The notes under the pieces were generated by a model. That model saw nothing but the letters and a program-made list of their open reading frames with translations. It was not told the origin of the DNA and made no database searches. The position numbers and the translations under genes are program-made. Positions 8,470 through 17,195 of a DNA stretch of 64,000 nt are shown in pieces. Numbering within the stretch: position 1 is the stretch's first letter; each line of letters begins with the position of its first letter. The DNA comes from Cecembia calidifontis (GTDB taxonomy: Bacteria; Bacteroidota; Bacteroidia; Cytophagales; Cyclobacteriaceae). Location: contig NZ_SGXG01000001.1 in assembly GCF_004216715.1 (NCBI RefSeq), positions 2,299,001 to 2,363,000 on the forward strand, written 5' to 3'.

Positions 8470-8964
8470 TCAATTGAATTTTTCGCCTCTCTTGATCCAT
8501 TTTTCCATGTCCGGTCCGTTTTTGTCCGCAGGCAATCCGGGATGTATGACGCCGGCAGTACATTTTTCTGCAGCTTTTACCAGGTCAGAATACGGGCCTG
8601 CATTTGGATCTTTGATATAAGCTTTTTTATCGTTGTTATAGGCGAAAATATTGGGGTTGATTTTGATACATTCATCACAGGAGGTACAGAAATCTGTTTC
8701 CAACCATGGCGCAAGATATTCTCCATTGGGAGAAGGTGCTGGAATATTCGGATTTTCCTTTTTGCTTTCCTCTAAAGTCAAATCCATGATTCCCATCCCA
8801 TTATCTCCTGCCAATTTCATCAGACCTTTGGCAATCCTGCCCACTACTTCTGTTCTTATTTTGTTTTCCAGATCTTCCACAGGAGTTGCTTTTTCAGCTT
8901 TTACCCCGGCTATTGCTTTCAGCATAACCCAAAAGTCACGGCGTTCTTCGCAGGAGTGTACCAT
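8470..8964 (-). CDS. Ferredoxin-type protein, probably the detached C-terminal domain of the oxidoreductase
   Basis: The 164 residues from the first ATG contain one cluster motif, C93-x2-C96-x2-C99, plus C135, which fits a single [4Fe-4S] ferredoxin. A helical N-terminal part precedes it (SCEERRDFWVMLKAIAGV). The same frame is open for about 30 codons upstream of the ATG, and that stretch reads like protein: PFIWAVDRKQHLTRVLVSK. It lies partly inside the end of the oxidoreductase gene in the -1 frame. I infer that this protein was originally the C-terminus of that enzyme (see findings). If translated separately from 8964, it would act as the electron acceptor between the oxidoreductase and Rnf or the FNR-type flavoprotein. 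Confidence 0.75.
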   Translation of the reverse strand: MVHSCEERRDFWVMLKAIAGVKAEKATPVEDLENKIRTEVVGRIAKGLMKLAGDNGMGIMDLTLEESKKENPNIPAPSPNGEYLAPWLETDFCTSCDECIKINPNIFAYNNDKKAYIKDPNAGPYSDLVKAAEKCTAGVIHPGLPADKNGPDMEKWIKRGEKFN

Positions 8965-9005
8965 AGTTTTGGAGACCAGGACCCTTGTCAGGTGTTGCTT
9001 TCGGT

Positions 9006-12000
9006 CTACTGCCCAGATGAAAGGGAATTCCCTTCTCTTTCAGCCTCTTCCATTTCCAGGAATTCTTCCAGTACCACCATGTTTTCATTCCAAGTGTCTC
9101 TTGGCGCATTTCTGAAATGTTTCCTGAACCGTGCCTCCGTCAAAGCAAAATCCGCAAAGGTCATTGCCACCTCCATGGTTTTCTGCCTGCCATTTTCAAG
9201 GTACTTGAGTTCATAGGTAGGCCATGTTTTTTCCAGGGCAGGGTTTCCTTCCAGGTCAAAGGCTTCCTGAGGTGTCACTCCCTTGTCAGGGTTATACCTG
9301 AACAACGGATAGGCCCGGGATTCAACTGCCAGTTTGGCCTGATGTGCTCCAAGGTCATCGGCTACGCCGTGCTCTGGCTGGCAAGTGGTGTACAAATTGA
9401 AAAGGGCAGGTCTTCTAGCCATCAAGCCATCGATAAATCCTTCGATCATGTGGCTGGTATTGGCCAAAGTGGACTGCATCACATAAGTGTTTCTATGGGC
9501 CATGGCGATCAGTCCGATTTCTTTTCTTGGTTCAGGTTTTCCTTTCCAAACTTTTCCAAACTGTGCCATATCAGATACCTGCCCGATAAATCCAGAAGTA
9601 CAGGCTTGCCCACCGGTATTGGAATAGACCTGGGTGTCTACTACTACCACCTTGATAGGTTTGCCGGAAGCCATCATTCGGGAAAGGTTCTGGAAACCGA
9701 TGTCATACATGGCACCATCTCCTCCCAAAGCGACTACTGGAGGACACAATTTCCATTCATCATCGCTAAACTGTTCCCAATTGAAATATGTAAAGAAATC
9801 TTTTTGATCTCTTGGATTATAATTCCCCTTCAGTTCCATTTCCGCTTTGCGGATGAGTTTGAAGCCATCTGCCATTTTGGCCATATGGCCTTCAAATATG
9901 CCCATTGCCAAAGAAGTGCTGTCCTGGAACAAATGGTTCGCCCATGGGAAAGGGTAAGGGTTATAGGGATAGGTGCTACCCCATACTGAAGTACATCCGG
10001 TAGCATTGGCCATACCCATGTTAGCACGTCCTTTGTTGGTCGTTCCCTGGGTGTATTTCCACAATAAATGTTTCAGTCCTGCCAATATCTGTGTAGTCTC
10101 ACGTAACCAATCCTGATCGATAGGCTCAGTTCCCTTTTCTGACTCCAAACGGCTGGCTATGGAAGACATGGTAAGGTCACTTCCTTTCATCTCAGATACA
10201 ATTCTCGACATCAGATCGGCATCCACCACATTCACGGTTTTCATGAGCCGTAATTGGATATGTTTTTCCAGATTTTCAATCAGTTCCTGGAGGTAAGCTA
10301 CATGTTTCTCCACCCTTGGCATCATCAAAGATTCTACTGTGGCTATAAAAAGATGCACAACTGATTTTTCGGAACAGCCCAGGCAGGCCCCATCCCCGCT
10401 GGCAAAACTTTGGTAGGCATTTTTGTCCAGTAAAATGGTTTCCAAGGGGCCTATTTTTTCTTCAAGATTATCAATACGCTGGTATTTTTTAGGGGTATTG
10501 GGCAAATCAGACCAAACACTCCATTCTTCCCGGAGGCGTGCCACCGACTCATCGGTTTGTTTGACGATCCTGAGTGCATCATCATTACAGACGGCAACAC
10601 ATTCCATACAACCTTTACAGGTAGTTGGATTTACAGTGATACTGAACAATCCCCCGCTGCCCGGCTGTTTCTTTTCATTGAGGTCGTAGTAGGGCCTGGT
10701 CAATGCAAATTGAAAATCCCCTAATTCTTCCCTGAACCATTCCAGTTCGGTACTCAGCAGAGATTCTTTCTTCTCCTGGCCTTTCATTTCGTCAATGGCT
10801 TCATTGATCAGGTTATTGACCGTGGCCTCACCATGGGGCTCATTGAAAAGTGCCCTGACCCTTGGTTCCAATTGTTTGACGGCTTTGGGTAGAAATTCGA
10901 GTTTGTCGTGTTTTCTTTTCACCCTTTTCAAAATGGTGTCCAATACATCGGACAATTCACTTACCAATCCTGGGATGGCGGTGTCCGGACATACAGTATA
11001 ACAGTTGCCGCACGCAGTACAATTATTGGCAATCCACTCTGGGTGTTCAAACCGAATTCCCGTCATGTCCCTGAAAAGAGATGAAGCAGCCGGCATCACG
11101 CTCAACCCGATAAAGGGATCAGTCAGGTTGTCGTTGCCTTGTCCGGTTTGATAGAAATAGCCTGTCTGCTCCCAAAAACGGTGGATATCGCTGAGTTTGG
11201 ATGCAGAGACCGGACTGTCTTTGAGCATGGAGGGGATGGGAGGGGTGGCATGTCCATTGCTTTTTTCGGTTTGCGCACCCAAAACTTTATTTTTGATTTC
11301 GTAAACTTCATCAAATCCCCGTTTGACCACACGCATGTTGTCATCCACCACTCTTTGGCCTTTGCTGCCAAATTTGTGCTGCAACTGTTCTTCAATGGCT
11401 TTGAGCAATGCTTCGTCATTTAAGCCTGCCTTTTCCATTAGCGGTGAGGCAGCGAAAAATGCTCCCTGGAAGGCAATGCCCTGCATTCTGAGCTGAAGTT
11501 CGGGATCGGTAGCTTCTTCTCTGGCAATTTTGAATCCATCCACATAAAAGATGCGGATTTCATTTTCAATGATTATTTTCTGATAGTGTTTGGGGATATC
11601 GGCCCAAACTTCATCTGCTGTTTTCTTCTCACTCTGGATGATAAAGGTTCCGCCGTTTTTAAGCCCTGCAAGGGCATTGGTATGTTTGAATACATTTGGA
11701 TCCGGTGACAGTACCACATCCACGAAGAAATATTCACAGTTGATCTTGATAGGTTCCGGAGCTGCTGCCAGATAGTAAGTAGTGGGCTGGCCTTTCTTTT
11801 CAGAACCGTATTTCGGATTTGCCTTGATGTCATAACCCAAAAGGTCAAACAAAGTCATAGCGAGGTTTTTGCCAGTCGTAATGGCTCCCCAGCCTCCAAT
11901 GGAATGGAACCTGACGGTGATGGCTCCTTTGGGCATAAGGTTGGGATTTTCTGAGCCGTGGATTGCCAGATCCTTGATGAAGGGGTAGGCATCCTGAATG

Positions 12001-13376
12001 CTTTCCTGATGGACCCTTTGTTTTGGGGAAAAGGCATTTTCCCTGATGAAATCAATGGACAGGTAGAACTGTTTTTTATGTTTTCCATCCGGAAGCATGT
12101 TTTCAACTGCACCAATAATGCCCTCAGGTTGTAAATCCCTGCTGCCCATTCCAAAAGACCCCGAATAGAGGGGAGGCATATCGCTGGGGGAATATGATGC
12201 CAATTCCGGGTAAGGTTTATCCTTTTTATAATTACCGTTTTCCAGACATTTGGTGATGACAGCCCTTGTTTCCCGCATAATCGGTGCATCTTCTGCCAAA
12301 GGCTGATCCAATCTTTCCAAGATGGTGACTCCTTTTCTTCCTTTTAAAATATGGCCCAGGAGATCTGCCGGGAAAGGCCTGAACATCACCAGGTCTACGA
12401 CTCCTACTTTTATTCCTCTTGTTTTTCTTAGATAATCCACCACGGCCTCCGCACTGGAAACCACACTTCCCTGACCCAGGATCAGGTAATCTGCATCTTC
12501 TGCTTTATAGGTCATTATCCTTCCATATTTTCTTCCGGTGAGTTGGTAATACTCTTCAAAAGCCTGGTCGGTAAGTTCCTTGATATGGTCAAAGAAGAAG
12601 GGTCTTTGAGCAGCTACACTCTGCATATAGGAGTCCTGGTTTTGTACAATTCCAGCCATCATGGGATTGTCCACATCCCATAATTCAGGAATTCTACGGC
12701 GCTTGTCTCCGTAGATGATCCTTTGGGCAGGAGTGGGCGTGTCAATGATATCATCCGGACGGCCCAGGTATTCCATGATAAGATCACGCTCAGGCAATAG
12801 GAGGGATTCGATCAGGTGGGTGGTCAGGAAGCCATCTTGGGCGACAACCCCAGGGTTTAAGGCCAATTCCGCTATTTTATGGGCAATGATATTCAAGTCT
12901 GCCACATGTTGGGCTTTTTTGGCGAAAAGTTGAAAAAATCCGGTATCGTCAATGGCATGGTAATCGTCATGGCCGGCATGGACATTCAGGGTGGATTTGG
13001 TGATAGCCCTTGCCCCAATATTCAGCACATAGGTCAGTCTTTTTCCCACCGCTGCATAAAGGGATTCATGCATATACGCAATGCCCTGGCCGGAAGAAAA
13101 ATTGGTAGACCGCAGTCCTGTCATGGATAATCCCGCCGTAACTGCCGCAGCTGCATGCTCCCCTTCAGGTTCGATAAAAATCAAAGGCCGATCTGATATG
13201 TTCAGATGGCCTTTTGCCGCTTCTTCAGCCCAATATTCACCCATCTGTGTAGAAGGGGTGATCGGATAGGCGCCTGCAGCATCAGAGGATTCCCTTTCAC
13301 ACATGATAGCAACGGTATTTCCATCCATTGCAACTCTTACTCCAGGGTATTTGAATGTTTTATTTTTGTTTTCCAT
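9006..13376 (-). CDS. nifJ: Large 2-oxoacid (pyruvate):ferredoxin oxidoreductase
   Basis: This enzyme converts pyruvate (or another 2-oxoacid) and CoA to acyl-CoA and CO2, reducing ferredoxin through thiamine diphosphate and Fe-S clusters. The order of parts matches single-chain PFORs. An N-terminal pyrimidine-binding domain comes first (SSDAAGAYPITPSTQMGE), then domain II and the gamma-type domain (RFHSIGGWGAITTGKNLA). A two-cluster ferredoxin domain follows (CTACGNCYTVCP from C786; CKGCMECVAVC from C920), then the proximal cluster (C998, C1001, NATGC). The TPP domain comes last (GDGAMYDIGFQNLSR near 1218), with a late cysteine in CQPEHG. At 1456 residues it is about 280 longer than common PFORs (about 1170-1200). 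About 75 extra residues lie between the two ferredoxin clusters and about 100 between C1001 and NATGC. nifJ is used only as the PFOR symbol; no nif genes are seen. Confidence 0.92.
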   Translation of the reverse strand: MENKNKTFKYPGVRVAMDGNTVAIMCERESSDAAGAYPITPSTQMGEYWAEEAAKGHLNISDRPLIFIEPEGEHAAAAVTAGLSMTGLRSTNFSSGQGIAYMHESLYAAVGKRLTYVLNIGARAITKSTLNVHAGHDDYHAIDDTGFFQLFAKKAQHVADLNIIAHKIAELALNPGVVAQDGFLTTHLIESLLLPERDLIMEYLGRPDDIIDTPTPAQRIIYGDKRRRIPELWDVDNPMMAGIVQNQDSYMQSVAAQRPFFFDHIKELTDQAFEEYYQLTGRKYGRIMTYKAEDADYLILGQGSVVSSAEAVVDYLRKTRGIKVGVVDLVMFRPFPADLLGHILKGRKGVTILERLDQPLAEDAPIMRETRAVITKCLENGNYKKDKPYPELASYSPSDMPPLYSGSFGMGSRDLQPEGIIGAVENMLPDGKHKKQFYLSIDFIRENAFSPKQRVHQESIQDAYPFIKDLAIHGSENPNLMPKGAITVRFHSIGGWGAITTGKNLAMTLFDLLGYDIKANPKYGSEKKGQPTTYYLAAAPEPIKINCEYFFVDVVLSPDPNVFKHTNALAGLKNGGTFIIQSEKKTADEVWADIPKHYQKIIIENEIRIFYVDGFKIAREEATDPELQLRMQGIAFQGAFFAASPLMEKAGLNDEALLKAIEEQLQHKFGSKGQRVVDDNMRVVKRGFDEVYEIKNKVLGAQTEKSNGHATPPIPSMLKDSPVSASKLSDIHRFWEQTGYFYQTGQGNDNLTDPFIGLSVMPAASSLFRDMTGIRFEHPEWIANNCTACGNCYTVCPDTAIPGLVSELSDVLDTILKRVKRKHDKLEFLPKAVKQLEPRVRALFNEPHGEATVNNLINEAIDEMKGQEKKESLLSTELEWFREELGDFQFALTRPYYDLNEKKQPGSGGLFSITVNPTTCKGCMECVAVCNDDALRIVKQTDESVARLREEWSVWSDLPNTPKKYQRIDNLEEKIGPLETILLDKNAYQSFASGDGACLGCSEKSVVHLFIATVESLMMPRVEKHVAYLQELIENLEKHIQLRLMKTVNVVDADLMSRIVSEMKGSDLTMSSIASRLESEKGTEPIDQDWLRETTQILAGLKHLLWKYTQGTTNKGRANMGMANATGCTSVWGSTYPYNPYPFPWANHLFQDSTSLAMGIFEGHMAKMADGFKLIRKAEMELKGNYNPRDQKDFFTYFNWEQFSDDEWKLCPPVVALGGDGAMYDIGFQNLSRMMASGKPIKVVVVDTQVYSNTGGQACTSGFIGQVSDMAQFGKVWKGKPEPRKEIGLIAMAHRNTYVMQSTLANTSHMIEGFIDGLMARRPALFNLYTTCQPEHGVADDLGAHQAKLAVESRAYPLFRYNPDKGVTPQEAFDLEGNPALEKTWPTYELKYLENGRQKTMEVAMTFADFALTEARFRKHFRNAPRDTWNENMVVLEEFLEMEEAEREGNSLSSGQ

Positions 13377-13419
13377 GACAGTTTTGGGTTGTCAGATTGA
13401 AGAAAAAAAAGAAAATAGC

Positions 13420-13442
13420 GCTGTTTTAAACATCAAAACAGC
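13420..13442 (-). terminator. Hairpin with T-rich tail between the HEPN gene and the oxidoreductase
   Basis: The arms GCTGTTTT and AAAACAGC enclose a 7-nt loop. On the minus strand the stem is followed within a few bases by TTTTCTTTTTTTTC. This looks like an intrinsic terminator, or an attenuator, because both flanking genes are on the minus strand. It would separate the HEPN gene from, or limit read-through into, the PFOR-rnf genes. Confidence 0.6.
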
Positions 13443-13466
13443 ACAGGGATAGACATAGGAAATGCG

Positions 13467-13482
13467 CCATTTTGTAAAATGG
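13467..13482. promoter_or_regulatory. Short palindrome upstream of the oxidoreductase
   Basis: CCATTTT-GT-AAAATGG is a perfect inverted repeat with 7-bp arms, 91 bp before the oxidoreductase start. It could be a protein-binding site or a minor hairpin. No known operator is recognised. Confidence 0.35.
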
Positions 13483-13503
13483 ACCAGTAGCCTGTTTCTC
13501 AAA

Positions 13504-13866
13504 TCAGTTTAGGCCGACAAGTCCACGGGTTTGTTTGGCAGTTTTAATAAACTCTAAAGCTGTATGCAGATTGATCATCAGCTTATCTGCATGGTCTTCG
13601 TCCATCAGCGGATTCAGGTTCAGGTCATTGAATTTGGGGTCTATCTTTCGGCATTGGTTGAGCAGTTCCTTGATAGAAGTGGAATTTTGGATGTGGACCC
13701 CATGGTTGATCAGAAATCCTGTCAAGTATTTTTCAATGGCTTTGTAGGCATGTTTGCACACATTGTAGTGTACCACATCCTCTGCAGGTCTGCACAACTC
13801 TTCCTGAGCGATATTTAACATCTCTTCTGCTTCAGAAAGTGTGGAGTGTGATTTTAGGTCATTCAT
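13504..13866 (-). CDS. HEPN-domain protein
   Basis: This 120-residue, mostly helical protein has a HEPN-like core. The key stretch is YNVCKHAYKAIEKYLTGFL (about residues 34-52), followed by ISIKELLNQC-like helices (about 64-72). HEPN proteins are often RNA-binding or nucleotidyltransferase partners. The R-x4-6-H motif of HEPN ribonucleases is not visible here, and no MNT partner gene is next to it. It is the first gene after the redox-type operator region and precedes the oxidoreductase by 127 bp containing two hairpins. It may have a regulatory or assembly role in this operon, but its function is unknown. Confidence 0.6.
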   Translation of the reverse strand: MNDLKSHSTLSEAEEMLNIAQEELCRPAEDVVHYNVCKHAYKAIEKYLTGFLINHGVHIQNSTSIKELLNQCRKIDPKFNDLNLNPLMDEDHADKLMINLHTALEFIKTAKQTRGLVGLN

Positions 13867-13939
13867 GGCTGGAAATATTTAAAGTGAGCAAAGAATCCTT
13901 CATTTTGGGTCAAGTTATCCAGATAAGTACTTAAAAATC

Positions 13940-13975
13940 ATGACCTAAATCATTTTTTACCATGATTTACATCAA
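13940..13975. promoter_or_regulatory. Two tandem FNR/CRP-type operator sites
   Basis: Two TGA-N6-TCA palindromes start at 13941 and 13963, exactly 22 bp apart (two helix turns). The second, ATGAT-TTAC-ATCAA (13962-13975), matches the FNR consensus TTGAT-N4-ATCAA at 9 of 10 positions. The first is ATGA-CCTAAA-TCAT. Their centres lie about 80 and 102 bp upstream of the HEPN gene start, and about 250 bp from the divergent GH78 gene. The rest of the 353-bp gap (13867-14219) shows no gene. Confidence 0.6.
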
Positions 13976-14219
13976 GAGGGTTTTGCGTGTGCCTAATTGA
14001 AAGCCGGTATTATGAAATTTAAAAATTAACCATGTTGAAAACAGGGCCATCTGACCTTGCAGAGGTCATCTCTTTTTGAGAAAAGGGAAATGAGCAAAAG
14101 TCAATGCAGATCAGGTCCAATACCTGGATCCAATAGCAGAAGTATTAAAAGCAGAAAAGTTTTTCTAACTTTTATTGCGGAAAAAATGCATTGGTATAAA
14201 CTTTTGAGAACAAGGTAAA

Positions 14220-16886
14220 ATGAATAAACTTAGCAGACGGGGATTTTTGGGATTTGTTTCCAGTGCTGGGGCACTTGGTTTTTTGCCTTCATCGGTTTTG
14301 AGGGCCTCAGAGCCTGTAAGACCCCTGATATTCAAAAAAGGGAAGCTTCAGTTTGAGCCATTTTTTCTTCCCAAAATAAAGGAGTTGGATCTCTCTCCGG
14401 CAGCTTGGATCTGGTATCCCGCAGAACGGATACTTCCCAATTCATTTTTTCATTTCAGGAGGGTTATTCAGATTAGCAAACCTGTCCAATCTGCCCATGG
14501 TTGGATTTTGGGAGAGAGAAGGTATTTGTTGTTTTTGAATGGGGAAAGAATACAATTTGGCCCGGCTCCTGCAGACCCAAGATATTCAGAAGCTGATCTG
14601 GTAGATTTTTCCAGGGATTTGAAGCTTGGGGAAAATGTGATAGGAGCCACTGTAGTTTATTTTGGGTTTGGTGATGGCGCCTGGCCTGCCGGCAAGGCAG
14701 GGTTTATTTTCAAACTCGAAATCCATTATGAAGATGGGGAGAAGGAAATAATAGTAAGTGACGGGAATTGGTCAGTGCAACAGGCAAAAAGTTGGCCGGC
14801 GGGAAAGTACAAGCGCTGGTACCTGAGGGCACTTCAGGAAGAATTCGATAACAGGCTTTATCCAATGGGTTGGAACGCTGCTGGTTTTCAGGAGGACCGC
14901 ACTTGGAGGAAAGCCAAAGTTTTTTCAAGGGATGGCAATAAAACTGCCCTAAGTTCTTCAATTTCTGACTACCTGTATGACAGTGGGGGAAATCAGCAGA
15001 CACAGTTGAGAAAGCGATCAGTTCCTATGCTTATAGAAAAGCAGGTCATGGATATCCGTCTGAAAGAAGCACATGTCCTTCAATGGCATACAGGTATTGA
15101 AGAATATTTTGATTTTAAGACCGAAAATTCCTTTGAAATTGCGGAGATCATCGGTGGATTTACTGAGCAAAGCGATACCTGGCATTTTGAAGCTCCAAAA
15201 GGAGAAAGTCAGGGCCTGGTGCTTTCATTCGAATTGGAGGAACAGGTAATTGGATGGCCTTATTTTTCCATGGATTGCAGTGAAGGTACGGTAGTAGAAC
15301 TGATGGTACAGCAGGGGCATGAATTGTTGAAAAACGGTGGCCCAGCCCTGATCAATAACAATTTCAATTCCTGGACAAGATTTATCTGCAAAGAAGGTGA
15401 AAATAGCTTGATGACATTTGATTATGAGAGTGTCAAGTGGATACAATTGCATATTCACCATTCAGAAGGTCCAATAAAAATTACTGATGTCGGAATACTG
15501 CGAAGATTATATGATTTCCCTTTTCAGCCAATGGTACAATCTTCTCATGCTGGTTTCAATAAACTGCTGAGTGCCTCCATCAATACGGTTAGGAACAACA
15601 GCCATGAAACCATAGTGGATTGTGTAGGGAGGGAAAGGCAGCAATACAGCGGCGACATTGGGCATATAGTCCATGCCCTGCATTTTGGTTTTGGAGAAAG
15701 TCAGCTCCCTTCCCGTTTTGTTGATACCTATAGCCAAGGGATGACTTTAGAGGGTTTTTTTATGGACAGTTGGCCTGCCTATGACCGATTGAACCGGCTG
15801 GCCCAAAGGCAGTTGGAGCTGACCCCATGGGGCGTCTTGCTTGACCATAGTGTTGGTTTCTGTTTTGACTGTTGGCATCATTATCTGTATACGGGCAAAA
15901 AAGAAGGCCTGGAGGAGGCTTTCCCAAGGTTGTTGCGCTTTTATCAATTGATCAAAAATTCCATTGCAGAAGATGGCCTGCTTCCCGTGGATAACCTCGG
16001 CGTAAATGCCATTTGGATGGATACGGATTCTTACAAAGCGACAAGGGACAAGCAATGCGCTTATAATCTGTATGTGGCATCCATGCTTAAGCAGGCGCTT
16101 TCTTCTTTGGCAGGGGAATTTGGTATTCTTGATCTTGAAAAAGAAATGCTTGACCTGTCATATCTACTGGCTCAAAAAGTCGAAGAAAAATTCTTTCTGC
16201 CCAGTGAGAATCTTTTGATTATCAACTTGCCCTGGATGGGAGAAGATGGCGAAATGAGAACCTGTGAAAGGTCTTTGGCCCACTGGGTGTTGGGAGGTTT
16301 TGTGCCAGAAAGTGCAAAAACGAAAGTTTTAAAGGAATTGACATCCCGGCCAAGCAGATTGGGAAGGTGTTATCCGGCCAATGTTATTTGGCCTTATTGG
16401 ACCTTGGCTGCTTTGGGGAATACAGAGGAGATAATCCAAGACTTTGATCAAAGGTGGTTGCCTATGCTTTCTGTGAGGGAAAACAATACCATCCAGGAAC
16501 ATTGGCATGCTGAAAAAGATACACAGAACCAATTGAGTCATGCGGGAATAGCACCGTTTTATGCCGCATACATGTGTTTTGCAGGGATTAAAGTGCTGCA
16601 ACCGGGAGGCACTTTGGTACAGGTAAGACCCCAAATGGCAACATTGGAAAGGTTACAACTGACTTACCATACTTGCCAAGGTCCCTTGGAATTTGAGTGC
16701 AGGGGAAAAAAAGGAAAAAGGAAGTTAAGGTTAAAGCTTCCATTGGGAGTGCAGGTCCAACTGATTTTACCCCAAAAAGAAAAATTGCCAAAGGGAGCCA
16801 GAGAAATTGGTTCTCCGGATAAGGGTTTGGTTACTTTTTTGTTGGAAGGAGGAAGATTTTGGGAGATTGACTTAATGTTTGTGTGA
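14220..16886 (+). CDS. GH78-like alpha-L-rhamnosidase family protein with Tat-type signal
   Basis: Enzymes of this family release terminal alpha-L-rhamnose from glycans. The 888-residue protein begins with a twin-arginine signal (SRRGFLGF, residues 5-12) and a hydrophobic stretch ending near SSVLRASE. Beta-sandwich domains come next. The catalytic (alpha/alpha)6 barrel contains DCVGRERQQYSGD from Asp467, equivalent to the D-x-RE-R-x-x-GD active-site segment of GH78. A C-terminal beta domain ends the protein. It stands alone, divergent from the HEPN/PFOR operon. A second GH78 protein is encoded at 46.7 kb. The exact substrate is unknown. Confidence 0.8.
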   Translation: MNKLSRRGFLGFVSSAGALGFLPSSVLRASEPVRPLIFKKGKLQFEPFFLPKIKELDLSPAAWIWYPAERILPNSFFHFRRVIQISKPVQSAHGWILGERRYLLFLNGERIQFGPAPADPRYSEADLVDFSRDLKLGENVIGATVVYFGFGDGAWPAGKAGFIFKLEIHYEDGEKEIIVSDGNWSVQQAKSWPAGKYKRWYLRALQEEFDNRLYPMGWNAAGFQEDRTWRKAKVFSRDGNKTALSSSISDYLYDSGGNQQTQLRKRSVPMLIEKQVMDIRLKEAHVLQWHTGIEEYFDFKTENSFEIAEIIGGFTEQSDTWHFEAPKGESQGLVLSFELEEQVIGWPYFSMDCSEGTVVELMVQQGHELLKNGGPALINNNFNSWTRFICKEGENSLMTFDYESVKWIQLHIHHSEGPIKITDVGILRRLYDFPFQPMVQSSHAGFNKLLSASINTVRNNSHETIVDCVGRERQQYSGDIGHIVHALHFGFGESQLPSRFVDTYSQGMTLEGFFMDSWPAYDRLNRLAQRQLELTPWGVLLDHSVGFCFDCWHHYLYTGKKEGLEEAFPRLLRFYQLIKNSIAEDGLLPVDNLGVNAIWMDTDSYKATRDKQCAYNLYVASMLKQALSSLAGEFGILDLEKEMLDLSYLLAQKVEEKFFLPSENLLIINLPWMGEDGEMRTCERSLAHWVLGGFVPESAKTKVLKELTSRPSRLGRCYPANVIWPYWTLAALGNTEEIIQDFDQRWLPMLSVRENNTIQEHWHAEKDTQNQLSHAGIAPFYAAYMCFAGIKVLQPGGTLVQVRPQMATLERLQLTYHTCQGPLEFECRGKKGKRKLRLKLPLGVQVQLILPQKEKLPKGAREIGSPDKGLVTFLLEGGRFWEIDLMFV

Positions 16887-17195
16887 ATAATTTGAAGATT
16901 TTCAGAAGATTACTTAAATTGATGTGGTTCAAGTAAAATATTCTCCTTTTAAACCCGGTCTCATGAAAATTTTCATTTTTATCCAGCATCTTTACTCAAC
17001 TGCGTTTTTAATTAAAATAACTGACTACCATCCGGACGCTTAAATATACCCGTCCAACACAACTTATAGTCCTCAACACAGGTGGTTCTTTAGGTTCAGG
17101 AGTAGGGGAATAAGATCAGCTTTTTTGTCCTCTGCGATGTATTTCAGGGCGATTAAAATTTTAGATTAAAAAATCTTAGTTTAACATTTAACACT
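16887..17195. other. Intergenic region, no gene seen
   Basis: This 309-bp A/T-rich gap separates the GH78 gene and the first kinase. No reading frame with protein character and no tRNA is visible. A short palindrome (AGATT-AAAA-AATCT near 17163-17176) lies about 20 bp before the kinase start and may be part of its promoter region. Confidence 0.5.

Noticed and set aside
9117..9989. Plus-strand open frame of 290 codons inside the oxidoreductase gene
   Set aside because: It is antisense to the conserved TPP domain and shows no motif. It is a product of codon bias on the other strand.
9006..13376. Nitrogen-fixation link implied by the symbol nifJ
   Set aside because: No nif structural or assembly genes lie nearby. 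The rnf context is explained by general ferredoxin metabolism.
16887..17195. Possible small RNA or tRNA in the gap before the first kinase
   Set aside because: No cloverleaf-like arms, no strong hairpin with a T-run and no recognisable promoter were seen.
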